From the NCBI GenBank assembly GCA_946406115.1, contig OX291545.1, positions 8,694,001 through 8,758,000 on the forward strand: a DNA stretch of 64,000 nucleotides, in the 5' to 3' direction. Position numbers and translations under genes: made by a program. Shown here one piece after another: positions 12,721 to 24,004 of the stretch. Position 1 is the first letter of the stretch; every line of letters begins with the position of its first letter. The notes below the pieces were generated by a model that saw only the letters and a list, made by a program, of their open reading frames with translations, ran no database searches and had not been told where the DNA came from. The DNA is from Apoda limacodes (lineage: Eukaryota; Arthropoda; Insecta; Lepidoptera; Limacodidae).

Positions 12721-13499
12721 CACTGTGTTAAGAATACATAAAATTGTGCTGAATACAAAAACAAAATTTTTAAAAGGGAAAACGCCGCATAACACTATTA
12801 GGCATATTCCAAAAAGTACGGTTGTAATTAAAGCAATTACTGTACGCAGTCAATCAAAATGCCGGAGGGCTGGTACAGCTTATTAGTAAATAAACGTACA
12901 TATCTGCCTTGGAAACATGAATTTAAGGGTTGAAGTACATTAAGGTAGGTGTATCACGTATCATGGCTGGCAGGTGGGCATGAATACCTCGTCTCTCGTC
13001 ATGGCAACGAGCAAATCAGACAATGATGCTGCGAGAGCGTTCACAGAAATGGGAGAGGTGATAGGGGGATAGAAACGAGTGCAGGGTAGAGACAAAATAA
13101 TTAAATGACTACCAACGATTTGAACTATCTTTAAGTGAAATTTTGAACGTTGAATGTTAATACCTAGGGCGTAGGAAGTAACTGTCATGAAAACTTTTCT
13201 GTGTAAGTTTGTTACAATTTTGTTGAAATATTAAAATTTACGGTAACTCAGTTATGTTAGCTCCTCATTAGTAATGAACGATTTTTCTAATTTATTTAAA
13301 TGAAATTAAAATATAAGAAAAGGCTTAAAAAATATGATATTTCAAAAAGCATTTAAATAAAAGTTTGACTTTTTCATGCAAGCAATTACGAGGATTTCTT
13401 TCAGTAGAAAACAATTCGACGTTAAAACAATGAAAACATTTTTACAAATATTTAAAAAATTACATTAATTTTTTTTTGCTGCTTAACAATTAGATGTAT

Positions 13500-13620
13500 T
13501 TGTAACCGACTTCAAAGAAAGAAGAGGCTTTATGTTTCTTTATGTAGATTTACCATTCTTTCGGCAGTGACTTAACCGATTTGGATTATTGAATTTATTT
13601 TATTGAAATAAATTTGAAGA
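13500..13620 (+). repeat. Dispersed repeat starting AACCGACTTCAAA
   Basis: The block AACCGACTTCAAAGAAAGAA followed by TTTATGTAGATTTACC and TTAACCGATTTGGATTATTG matches a widespread lepidopteran repeat type. A second copy begins at 25323. The boundaries are not resolved. Confidence 0.45.
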
Positions 13621-13624
13621 TTAT

Positions 13625-15180
13625 CAGATCATAGAACAAGCAGGGTTAACCTATGTCGATTAAAAAAATGTAGCTTGTTGTCAGATTTGTTTACCAATAT
13701 ACTCGTAGGTTTGAAAATGTTTAATGTTTCAAATATATTTTTTGTAGGTATTTTTTACGTAGTATTTGCCGATTACAATAAAGATGATCCCCATAGCAAT
13801 ATGTCTACCAACTAATAATTAAAAATTAAAAAATAATTACACAGACTTCAAAATGCTACTAAAAAGTAAAAGACAAACCCCTTACTAAGCATGGAAAACT
13901 GAGCTTAATTTTCTCTTATCCTTTGGTTCAAATACAAAAAAAAAAATTGATCCTGTCTGCAGTAATTTTTTAATTTTCTGCTTCTATTAATCTTCTATAT
14001 ACATGTAATAAAACAGTAGAAACCGCGTGTCTGTACTTTGAATATATTTGCAAAAAATTCAGAGGAAGATTGCTAAAAATCGTCGTTCTACATAAGATAA
14101 TCACTCGCTCACAAAATCTCAAAAATTACTTAACGTACGAAGCTTGGCATGTCGATTTTTTACGAAGTAGAAAAATCCACTAAAAAAAGAATGTGACCAC
14201 AGAAACGGACTGTTAAAAGATTTTTATGACTGGGAGAGATTAAGGAAGTAAAATGTGGTTGAAAGTTTATTTGCAGGTCTTACGTTTTTAATGTGACAGG
14301 CATGAAATTTGGGATCTACCGAGATTATAGAAATTATATTAATAAATAATTGTCATACGATTTATACGAATTTTGGGAGCCCAGAGGTGGTTTTTGGTAA
14401 CTTCAAACCCTAACTTTAAACCCTACACTATCATTCGAATTTATCATGAAATTGCGACACCACGGTTTTATATACATATATATTTAGATGTGCCCGCTTG
14501 TTATTCCAGTGTGAACTTTCATTCGGGATCAAAAGATTTTTGTCACTCTCTGTCCTAAAATCTATATCTCAGCGAAAACTCTAGTCAAATTTTATACACT
14601 TTTACGATGTGAGAAAAAGTGCCGCGTAAAGAAAATATTTACGTGGGAAATCTAGATTGGTAACATAATCATTCTATACCGATCTCAATCCCCGAGACAT
14701 GAGCCAAAAATTTAAAACCTACGTGCTTTTAATTCCATGTAGCAAACGCAGAGAAATACGTTTACGTCTCTAACTTAACCTAAAAATTTCAATATTTCGT
14801 ATTTACTAAAAACTTATTTTAATTAAAACAAAATAAAAGGTTACTCAGGGATAATGTAACTTTTCAAAGATATATAGCCCCAAATGATTAGTTCCTCAAG
14901 GTGACAGATCTAAGATAAGTTGTTGGGCCTGTACGCTGAGTTGATACATATTTCTAGCTTCGTGTTAATTTTTTTTACTCATGCCTAGTTTGATATATTT
15001 ACTTCTGTTTTTAGGCTTCGATAGATATAACGAAAGCCTCATAGTTTCGTCATGTCCGTCCGTCCCTCTGTCCGTATGTTTGTTATAGTCTTATTATACT
15101 GCCATCTTTCTATCGAGTGTAGTGAATTTTTACAGGCAGGTTTTTTATGTAAATCACCATACAGATTTGTCCTGATATTA
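13625..15180. other. Unassigned AT-rich sequence
   Basis: No gene is recognised. The stretch around 15045-15075 (TGTCCGTCCGTCCCTCTGTC) resembles the edge of common lepidopteran interspersed repeats. Confidence 0.4.
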
Positions 15181-15184
15181 AGAT

Positions 15185-15395
15185 TAAAAATAAATAAAAT
15201 AAAAATAAAATTCATGATGACACACAGCGCTATTTGGTTTCAAACAAAGCAAACCATGGCTATAATACCAGACAACGATAAACACATCTATATCTTTTTT
15301 GCATATACATACTTTTTACATTACATTGTAGAAAACATCCAATCTCGAGACAAACAAAAAATGTTCATCACATAAAAGATTGTTTTGTGCGGGAT
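15185..15395 (-). repeat. tRNA-derived SINE, copy 3, head decayed
   Basis: On the minus strand the body blocks GTCTCGAGATTGGATGTTTT and AGCGCTGTGTGTCATC match copies 1 and 4. The A-rich tail lies near 15190. The pol III boxes are no longer clear. Confidence 0.6.
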
Positions 15396-16079
15396 CGGCA
15401 GGCAAGTGCTATACGGCATAAACAATCTTTCGTTCAGTGGGCCATCGAAAACATCTAGACAGGGCAAAGTGAGGTAAGGTACGCGGCGTGACGGGGGGCG
15501 AGCACACCCATCATATATTTGACATGATGCTGCAACACGATTGTTAGTTTTATATATTGTGTGTCATCATTTCTTTTACGTACTTATCTTTTTGGTGTTG
15601 GATTGTGAGTCAAATAAATACTATTCTATTCTATTTTATATGTATACTCGGGTGCTATCGGGTGATATTTAGCCCCTCATACATTTTGTAGCGGCCCGTG
15701 ACTTTTCAATGTTGTTGCGTTATTTTAATTGTGCTATGAATGTCTATAACTTAGCCAACTCACACTCAAAAAGTGTTTCAATTTTATAATTTTTTTATTA
15801 TCGTGTGTCTTGATTGGCACTGCCACTGCACTCGTGGATAAAAACTGTAAACTATAGGTATCTATGTATGTTATGTTAGGTTAAAACTTAGAAGGTCATT
15901 AGGATCAACGCACACTTAACGCATAAATACCTGATCAGTACCGCAAAAAACCCTTCAAGAGCGAGTGTGACGCACCGAGGGCTCCGTACAAATCTGTATA
16001 TAGCTAGTTCATCCATGACGGAAGATATAACTAGACATCGAATAGGCGTCCCTGGAAAAAAAACAGTCTTGACAGACAA

Positions 16080-16525
16080 ACAAATAGATATTTTTAGGGT
16101 TCCGTACCTCAAAAGGAAAAAAGGAATCCTCAGGATCACTTTGCTGTCCGTCTGTCTATCTGTCAAGTCCCTTTCTCTCAGAAACACGCGAAGGTATCAA
16201 GTTGAAATTAATATTAAATACTAAGGTCTACGGTCCCTTGAAGCTGCAAAACAATCAAGCTTCTAAGTCAACGCAAAAAAAAGGCCGGTACGGTACGGTA
16301 ATTTTGGTCGCATATTGTGACACAAATAAATCAAAACCTAGGGTACTTCCCGTTGACCTAGAATCATGTTTGTCAAGCAAGATGTTACATATAGGATGAA
16401 ATCCAAAAACTTATCATGAACCTGCGAGACTAGATCTCATGATGGAAGATCTATTTACATATAATAAGTTTTTACAGAACCCTTGGTGCGCGAGGCTGAC
16501 TCGCATTTGGCCGGTTTTTTTTAAT
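16080..16525 (+). repeat. Lepidopteran-type interspersed repeat (GGTTCCGTACC ... TTTGGCCGG)
   Basis: It opens AGGGTTCCGTACCTCAAAAG, followed by TGCTGTCCGTCTGTCTATCT, and ends GAGGCTGACTCGCATTTGGC then CGG and a T-run. The same design occurs inverted at 26205-26510. The short frames inside are not genes. Confidence 0.65.
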
Positions 16526-17019
16526 GTGATATAACTACACATAAATGGTTTACGAATTGTTTACTCTACTTGTGCTGTCAAGGAATTATATTATACTTTG
16601 TTTTTCATGATTCTATATCAATAAAAAGTATATAGGTGTAGGTATATGTAGGTTTAGATTTATTTGCAAGTATCTTAATATACGGCATAAATTACCATAT
16701 TTTTTGATTGCGTTGACTTGGAAGCATGATTTCTTTACAGTATCAAGAGACTGTAGATTTAAGTATATCAACTTGACACCTTTACGCAGACAGACAGATG
16801 AACAACGAAGTTAGTACATACGGATTCCGTTATTTCCCTCTAAATACGGAATACTAAAATTAATTCCTTACTCAAGTTGATACTTCAATAACCCAAGGAT
16901 CCGTAGCAAACTTACTAAGTTAGTAACAACTGACCGAGGTAAGTGCGGTGACGGGGAGTGGTGACAGTGGTGGAATTATTTTTACGGCTTATCATTTATT
17001 TAATACACTACATGGAATT

Positions 17020-17290
17020 CGTTCATTCGTTCGCTCGTTTAAGCCACAAAACTTCCACTGCTGAATGTAGGCATCACTCAAGCTTGTCCACAACGCTGGA
17101 TCTGAGCCGCCCTCGCCTATCTGATCTTTGCGGCTCTTACCAAATCGCCTGTCTACCTAGTTGAAGGCTACCCACGCTGCGTCTTTCGATCCGTGGTCAC
17201 AACTCGAGAACCTGTCTTCCCCATCGGTTATCGGTTCAACGAGCGATGTATATAGCCTGCCCATTGCAGCCTGCTAACTGTTTGAACAAC
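17020..17290 (+). repeat. RTE-derived dispersed repeat, family B
   Basis: It contains TCCACTGCTGAATGTAGGC, TTGAAGGCTACCCACGCTGC and CGATCCGTGGTCACAACTCG. Copies lie at 27680-27890 and 50955-51090. I associate this repeat with 5'-truncated non-LTR elements in moths and butterflies; that is recall, not a search. Confidence 0.55.
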
Positions 17291-17519
17291 ATTGCATACT
17301 CAAATAAAATTTTGTATTCCATTATATCGAATCTAAATTTTCTGCGAAAAAACAAACTCAAGAACCTAATGTAGAAAATGAAGAAAGAGAATTAGAAAAT
17401 AAGCATATTTCAAGTCACTTAGCCTTAAGCATTCTGTCTGAAGCGTGTCATTTTTTAGATAAGAAAGATGCGTGAGATTTCATACAGTAAGCAATAGGTA
17501 CGTAGTGTGAAACGTTCCA

Positions 17520-17770
17520 AGTATTTGTACTATTGTGTCGAGGTAGGTGTGAGGGGCGGCAGCGACCGCTCGGTATAGAATCAAGGGCGCGTACACCGTG
17601 GGGGGGGCGCAGAGAGGGATGCTGCGCGGGGTAGTGCGCAGATCAATATCTCCCGTTGCCGGGGTGACGCCGCCGCCGTGCCAGACCGAGTGCCTCCCGT
17701 ACTACATCCCCTCCCTCGATCCTTCCACCCCTACGCTTATTTAATATATGCCGTATCTGGGATGCGAGCT
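17520..17770. other. GC/CpG-rich island of unknown role
   Basis: This ~250-bp stretch is much richer in G+C than its surroundings (GGCGCAGAGAGGGATGCTGC, GGGTGACGCCGCCGCCGTGC). It contains no long open frame or repeat boundary. It could be a regulatory region, a promoter of an unseen transcript or a fragment of a GC-rich transposon. Confidence 0.35.
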
Positions 17771-18589
17771 TTTTCATGCTAAATGACAGGGCAGCGCATT
17801 ACAGCTAAACGCGTAGTCATGGCGAAGATCTTGTACAAAAGCTGAGCTTATAATTTGCGAGCTGTGGGCGGTAAGAACGAGAATGCCTGGTAGTAAGAGC
17901 GACATTGACCCTCTTTGTCGAGATAATGCTAGTTTTTGCTTCGTTCGTATCTTTCTCTTTTCTTGTCAATAAATTACTTACCTATTTGTTCTCACACTAT
18001 GACGGCTGGTAAACAGTTGTTTCTGTTTCGAATACTGGGTGAAATTATCAATAGGAAATGGTGAGTATACTACTAGTAGGTAGGATTATCACGCTGTAAT
18101 TAGATTCTTACGTATATAGCTTTAGGTAATTATGGTATAATGAAAACATTATTTTATTAACATGGTTTATTACCCCCGTTTTCGTGTAATCTTTTCTAAA
18201 TTTTGTTAATTGGGATATAAAACTTACATGTTTAGTAAGGTAAAGTAAAAGAAAATTTTATCTCACTGGCTCCGAAATGTTTTTCTTTTTTTTGAAGTTC
18301 CATACTTTCAAGAATTTCGCCGATTGCACCTTTGACACAGCTGCTCTACCAAACTACAGGCGCAGGTTTTCTCACCAAGATATTATGGGCAAAAGAAGTG
18401 GTAGCAAATTTTAGTTTCTGAATCTAATGCAACAGGTTTCTCCAAATTCCGTTCGGTAGTCCAAAAACTGTAAGTTTTGGCCTTTTTTTTCACTAAATTT
18501 CTGCGCCCTAATTAATGTTGACTGGTAAATATCGCAAGCTTATTAATAAATAAATGTATATCTACGTTTTTAATTACCACGACAGATTA

Positions 18590-18775
18590 ACCAGTGGTTG
18601 GATATACAGTAATAGACACCCACTTCATAATGTCCCAACCCTCTTTTCAGCAACCACTTTAGTCTTAAGTGACGAACCTACCGCCGCAAAACTGGTTCTG
18701 ATAGTATATGTGAACAAAGATTACCCACTGCACAACTGCAGAGTAATATGTGGTAAAATGTAAGATCAGGGAAAA
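18590..18775 (+). repeat. Dispersed repeat family C
   Basis: It contains CCCACTTCATAATGTCCCAA and AGCAACCACTTTAGTC. Copies with the same order of blocks lie at 33235-33415, 38040-38240 and 48635-48800 (inverted), with a piece at 34495-34600. Confidence 0.5.
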
Positions 18776-18779
18776 AATA

Positions 18780-20685
18780 ACGTAACCACTTCGGCAATTC
18801 TTGGCGTAGTTAGATTCGAATTATAAATTTCATAATACCTATTTTTTTTTTTCTTTAAAGGAGAAGATATTTGAGAGAGTGAAATTCAGTTTCATCTCTA
18901 TTCAAAACATATATGGATGAATACTTTTTTTTCTATACTAAATTTTATGCCCTAAGAATAAATCAATAAATTGCAAATTAAACATTTGTCAAATCTAACT
19001 GTTAAACCGAGATATTTAATAAAATACCCATGCCCAATCGATACTCGCTAGCGAATGTAGTTAGCGACTTCTACGAAAAAAAAATATTTTATCTTAGGTT
19101 TTATATTACTATGGATAAATTTTTTAGGCAATTGCAGTAAAATTGCCACGTTTTTATACAAAATGGCTTCTTCTACGCACACACGGGAATTAAAATTAAA
19201 GACTTTTTACCTGACTGCGCCAGAAGGAGGGTAATGTTTTTCGAGTGTATGTATCAATGTGTAAATATTTCTTAGGCAAACTTTGTAGTCTAAACGGCTT
19301 GATGGATTTTAGCTTGAGAGGATCAATTGTGCAAGTGGCACTGGGTACATAAAATTCCCAAAAATAAAAAAAATGGCGGATTTTTTTCAAGACCTTCGAG
19401 TTGGGTATCAAAATAAAGGGCTATAAAAGGGGAGTACGAAAATTAACTATAAGTAGGCGAGACCTTTTTCATTGCAAGTTCAAATATTGTACACACTATA
19501 GTAGTTTCCTTAAAATGAGTTTCGTCTGCATGTAGTTAATTATTTGGTGTGTTTTAATTTCTGTGTTGTTTTTTTCTATTTATTGATCAATATTTACAAA
19601 AGCACAATTATCTTATAAGTAAAGTCGCTCGTTTAAATCACAGAGGTTTCTCTACGGGCGAGAGTTCGCGTGTTTAAAAAATAAAAAATTAAAAAAAAAA
19701 AAATTATGATTTTGCAGTCGGGTTTTTTATTTATTTCATTATTAATATTATCTTTGACTAGTTGACCTGGCAGGCGTGGTGTTCTGCCCTTTCCGTTATT
19801 TGCGTCCTGTCCTGTAGCGCCATCTCTCGTCCGCACAATTGTTCTTTTTGCTCGGCTCCTGAGTTTTGTAGCGTGATGTTAAATAGCTTATAAACTTTCT
19901 CAAGAGTTAGGCTATCATATGCAAAATTTTAATTCGATTGGCACTTCCAGTGATTAAGGCGTTCAAACAGAAAACCAAACTCTTTAGCTTTATTGGGTAT
20001 CATATTATTATAGTTTGTGATTCCAGTAAGAATTGAATGCAAGTTTTTGTTATTATAAGTTTAACTAAAAAATTATTAGTTATTTTTGTTAAGAAATTAT
20101 ATGTACACGATGTCAAAAAATAGGCCTAAACTACAGTCGCCTTTGCGTACGCATTCATGTCGATGATAATTTAAATTTGTGTAGCACTAATAAAATAAAC
20201 TTTACAGAGGTATTTTCAAAATCTATTAGGTGAAGTAGACGGTTATTTTATTGTTTTTTTTTTTTTTTTCAGGGATTGCTTATTGGGAACAGTCTCGAGT
20301 AAGCCAGACTCTATGGAATTCGAGTAAAAAATGTATTTCAGTACTTTCACTGGTCTCTACTTGCATACATTTTTCTCTTTTTTCCAGAGTCTAGCTTACT
20401 CGAAAATGTTCGAAAATAAGCTCCCCGGTAAATACTTTCAATAGTTTTAGAAAAATTTCTTACATATATGTACGATTGTACATGTACGCCCTCTTTAGTT
20501 TCAATTTGGAAAACAAATATATAGCAAGTATACATAGGCCTGAAAGAAAGGTACCTGCATAAATGTTGAATCAGTTTGTAGGTACAGTCGAAACACCAGT
20601 ACAACAATGGCATCAGTATCTCGCATGTCGTCACTAACAAATGAACATTGTCTCGCGAGGGATCAACAGCCGGAATCGCCGAGCG
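18780..20685. other. Unassigned AT-rich sequence
   Basis: No gene or bounded repeat is recognised. There are several A/T homopolymer runs, for example at about 20255-20270. Confidence 0.4.
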
Positions 20686-20689
20686 ACTA

Positions 20690-20970
20690 AATTAATTTCG
20701 TGCAGACACATTGTGGTGCGACATTGTTGCGGAGCCGGCGGGCGGGCCGAACAATAGTGCTCGTGTGGACGGCTCTGATGATGCAGCGCTTCGCTTCTCT
20801 CTATTACCACCAAATAAGTAGATGCAGAAGGACCGCATTACATACTAAGCGCGCTAAACCCTCTCCTCCTACGCCTGCGTCGCATACCCTCAAGTGAACT
20901 CAAGGAGTTTCAAAGGAATTTACAAGAGGAAGTCAGTCGCGGTTGCCGCGTAACTGTGTCACGTGACAAT
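20690..20970. other. GC/CpG-rich patch of unknown role
   Basis: The stretch includes GCGGAGCCGGCGGGCGGGCC and CGCGGTTGCCGCGTAACTG in an otherwise AT-rich setting. The 65-codon frame at 20700-20897 has no recognisable domain. No repeat copy is seen elsewhere in the window. Confidence 0.35.
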
Positions 20971-21491
20971 AGCTACGTAAACTTGAGTACATTATGAGTG
21001 CACCTTCTGTATAAATTTATTCAGTTTCTATTAGCACAAAATTAGTAGCTAAGTACAGAAGGACCACTAAATACATATATAATGTACTCTATGTAATTGT
21101 GTCAATCCGAATTCAACAAATTCATATTTTACGATTTTAAACTTGTCAACTAGACTTGAAGGACGTTTAATAAAAAAATATGTAAGTAATAATTATTTTA
21201 TAATTAAGTCCACATAAATAATAAATAGAAATAAACAAAACATACATAAATACAAATTACATATCAATATCCTTCGAACTATACAATGAAAATAGCTTAC
21301 CACTTTATAAATCAAAAACATGCAAGTAATATGTTCCATGCATATATATGTACTTACATGAAATTGTTACAGAAAGGTATGTTATATTGGGTCATTCCCA
21401 CTAGTACACCCAATTAGTTGAACTATGTATAATTTTTTTTAATAGATGAACTACTGGAACAATCTAGTTGAACTAACTTACAGGGCCGATT

Positions 21492-23815
21492 CAGTTGATT
21501 TAAAAGATGAAATTTATATACATGTACATAATCTTATTTATTTACGTTTAATTATTTTTGCTGAAAAAAAAACCAAAATTAAACAACTGTTTATTTAAAA
21601 ACGAAATTCATTAAAACCTCATTGGTCATATACAATGTCATTTTATTGAAAAAAAGTGAAATATTTAAAACGCATTACCAATTTAAATTTTGTTTTTCAA
21701 TAATATTTATTTTTAAATATTATTTAATTGTGTATCGGTAGGAATTAATTCTTATTTACTATTTAATATTTTTTTTAAAACACGTACTTTACATTTTTTT
21801 CAAATGTTATAAAATTTATAATTTCTTAAAATATTTTAACATGATTTTAATTTTTTCTTAATGTTTTTTTAAATACTATTTCGGATGACAGCTGTCAAAC
21901 TATAAAGGACTATATCTTCGTAACTATTGATCATAGATTAGTAGTTTCCTTACGGATCTCGCCAAGAGCTTTATTCCAAATGACAGCTGTCAAACTATAA
22001 AGGACTATATCTCCGTGACTATTGATCGTAGGCTAGTAGTTTCTTAACAGAACTGATAGATCTCGCCAAGAGCTTTATTTCACATGACAGCTGTCAAACT
22101 AAAAAGGGCTATATCTCCGTAACTATTGATCGTAGGCTAGTAGTTTCTTTACAGAACTGATAGATCACATCAAGAGCTTTATTTCAAATGACAACTGTCA
22201 AACTATAAAGCACTATATCTCCGTAACTATAGATGTTAGGCTAGTAGCTTTTTCACAGGGGTCATTCCCGCTAATACACCCAATTAGTTCATCCGTTGAA
22301 CTAATGGGATTTTTTTTGTTGCAGTCGTTTATCTATGTATATTTTTTTTAAGAGTTTAACTACTGGGACAATCTAGTTTTACCCACAGGAGCTGATTCAG
22401 TTAATTTAAAAGATGAAGTTTAAATATTTGTACTTTATATATTTGGTAAAAAATTTGAGCTTGTTTGACAAACGTCACAGAACCAATATTGTTGTGAAAT
22501 CGTGGCATTCAAAAGTTAATAAGAATTTGAAAAAACCTGTGACGCTCATACGTCTGTTAAAAACATTAAAAAGCGAGGCGACGTGACGAGAGGTGTCCAT
22601 AGAAACTTCAAGCCAACTAACGAACAAAAGAAGTTAACGATACATAAAAATAGACGACAACATAAGAGGTATTCAAATACAACTTGTAAACAATTATTAG
22701 AGCTCGCTTTGGAAAAAATTGCGTTCAAAAATTATGAAAATTACTAGCTTTTGCCCGCGACTCCATATATTTGGTTATAGGAATGTAATGAAGATGTGTA
22801 ATGTGTTATAAATATCTTGATAAGATCTAACGCTTTTTTAAAGAAACTACTAGATTGCAATCAATAGTTACGGAGATATAGCCTATTATAGTTTGACAGC
22901 TGTCATCTGAAATAAAGCTCTTGATGAGATCTATCAGCGCTGTAAAGAAACTACTAGCCTACGATCAATAGTTACGGAGATATAGCCCTTTTTAGTTTGA
23001 CAGCTGTTAATTGAAAAAAAGCTCTTGGCGACATCTATCAGTTCCGTAAAATAAACAATTAATCTACGATCAATAGTTACGGAGATATAGTCCGTTATAG
23101 TTTGACAGCTGTCATGTGAAATAAAGCTCTTGGCGAGATCTATCAGTTCTGTTATGAAACTACTAGCCTACGATCAATAGTTACGGAGATATAGCCCTTT
23201 TTAGTTTGACAGCTGTCATCTGAAATAAAGCTCTTGATGAGATCTATCATTTCCGCGAGGAAACTACTAGCATAAGATCTATAATTACGGAGATAGTCCT
23301 TTATAGTTTGACAGCTGTCATTTGAAATAAAGCTCTTGGCGAGATCCATCGTTTCCGTAAAAAAACTACTAATCTACGATCAATAGTTACGGAGATATAG
23401 TCCTTTATAGTTTGACAGCTGTCATCCAAAATAGTATTTAAAAAACATTAAGAAAAAATTTAAATCATGTTAAAATATTTTAAGAAATTATAAATTTTAT
23501 AACATTTGAAAAAAATGTAAAGTACGTGTTTTAAAAAAAATATTAAATAGTAAATAAGAATTAATTCCTACCGATACACAATTAAATAATATTTAAAAAT
23601 AAATAGTATTGAAAAAAAAATTTAGAATTGGTAATGCGTTGTAAATATTTCACCCTTTTTAATAAAATGACATTGTATATGACCAATGAGGTTTTACTGA
23701 TTTTCGGTTTTAAATAAACAGTTGTTTAATTTTGGTTTTATTTCAGCAAAAATAATTAAACGTAAATAAATAAGATTAAGTACATTTATATAAATTTCAT
23801 CTTTTAAGTCAACTG
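21492..23815. mobile_element. Foldback-type element with satellite-bearing arms
   Basis: The left arm (about 21492-22240) is the inverted complement of the right arm (about 22850-23815). The outer ~390 bp of each arm is unique sequence (CAGTTGATTTAAAAGATGAA on the left, its complement on the right). The inner part consists of ~104-bp tandem units, each centred on TGACAGCTGTCA or a near match. Units start at 21886, 21981, 22085 and 22189 on the left, and at 22894, 22998, 23103, 23207, 23309 and 23413 on the right. The 600-bp centre has only broken short frames. A direct repeat of the GTCATTCCC(A/G)CTA left flank recurs at 22260. This is the architecture of foldback elements, here without a transposase. 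Confidence 0.8.
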
Positions 23816-23848
23816 TATATATCTTTAATAATAGATTTGTTATTATTA

Positions 23849-23854
23849 TTTATT
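23849..23854 (-). terminator. Candidate polyadenylation signal AATAAA of the dynein gene
   Basis: AATAAA on the minus strand lies about 150 bp after the stop codon. The stretch 23816-24004 between stop and signal holds no recognised repeat and would be the 3' UTR. The right end of the foldback element lies just beyond, so the transcript end would fall at its edge. Such hexamers are common by chance in AT-rich DNA. Confidence 0.4.
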
Positions 23855-24004
23855 GGTATTATAGGTGTACTTATGTGGTGTTTTCTTAGTTGTACATATA
23901 TCAGTCAACGCCAACATCTTCGGCACCTTGGAATATTTCTTTTCAAGTACATCAAAGATTTTCCTGTTGATGTCGGTATCTCTCCTGTGTGATTGGATAC
24001 CGAA

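Noticed and set aside
21886..23424. Regular repeats with palindromes, considered as a CRISPR-like array
   Set aside because: The whole ~104-bp unit repeats, with no unique spacers, in inverted arms of a eukaryotic element.
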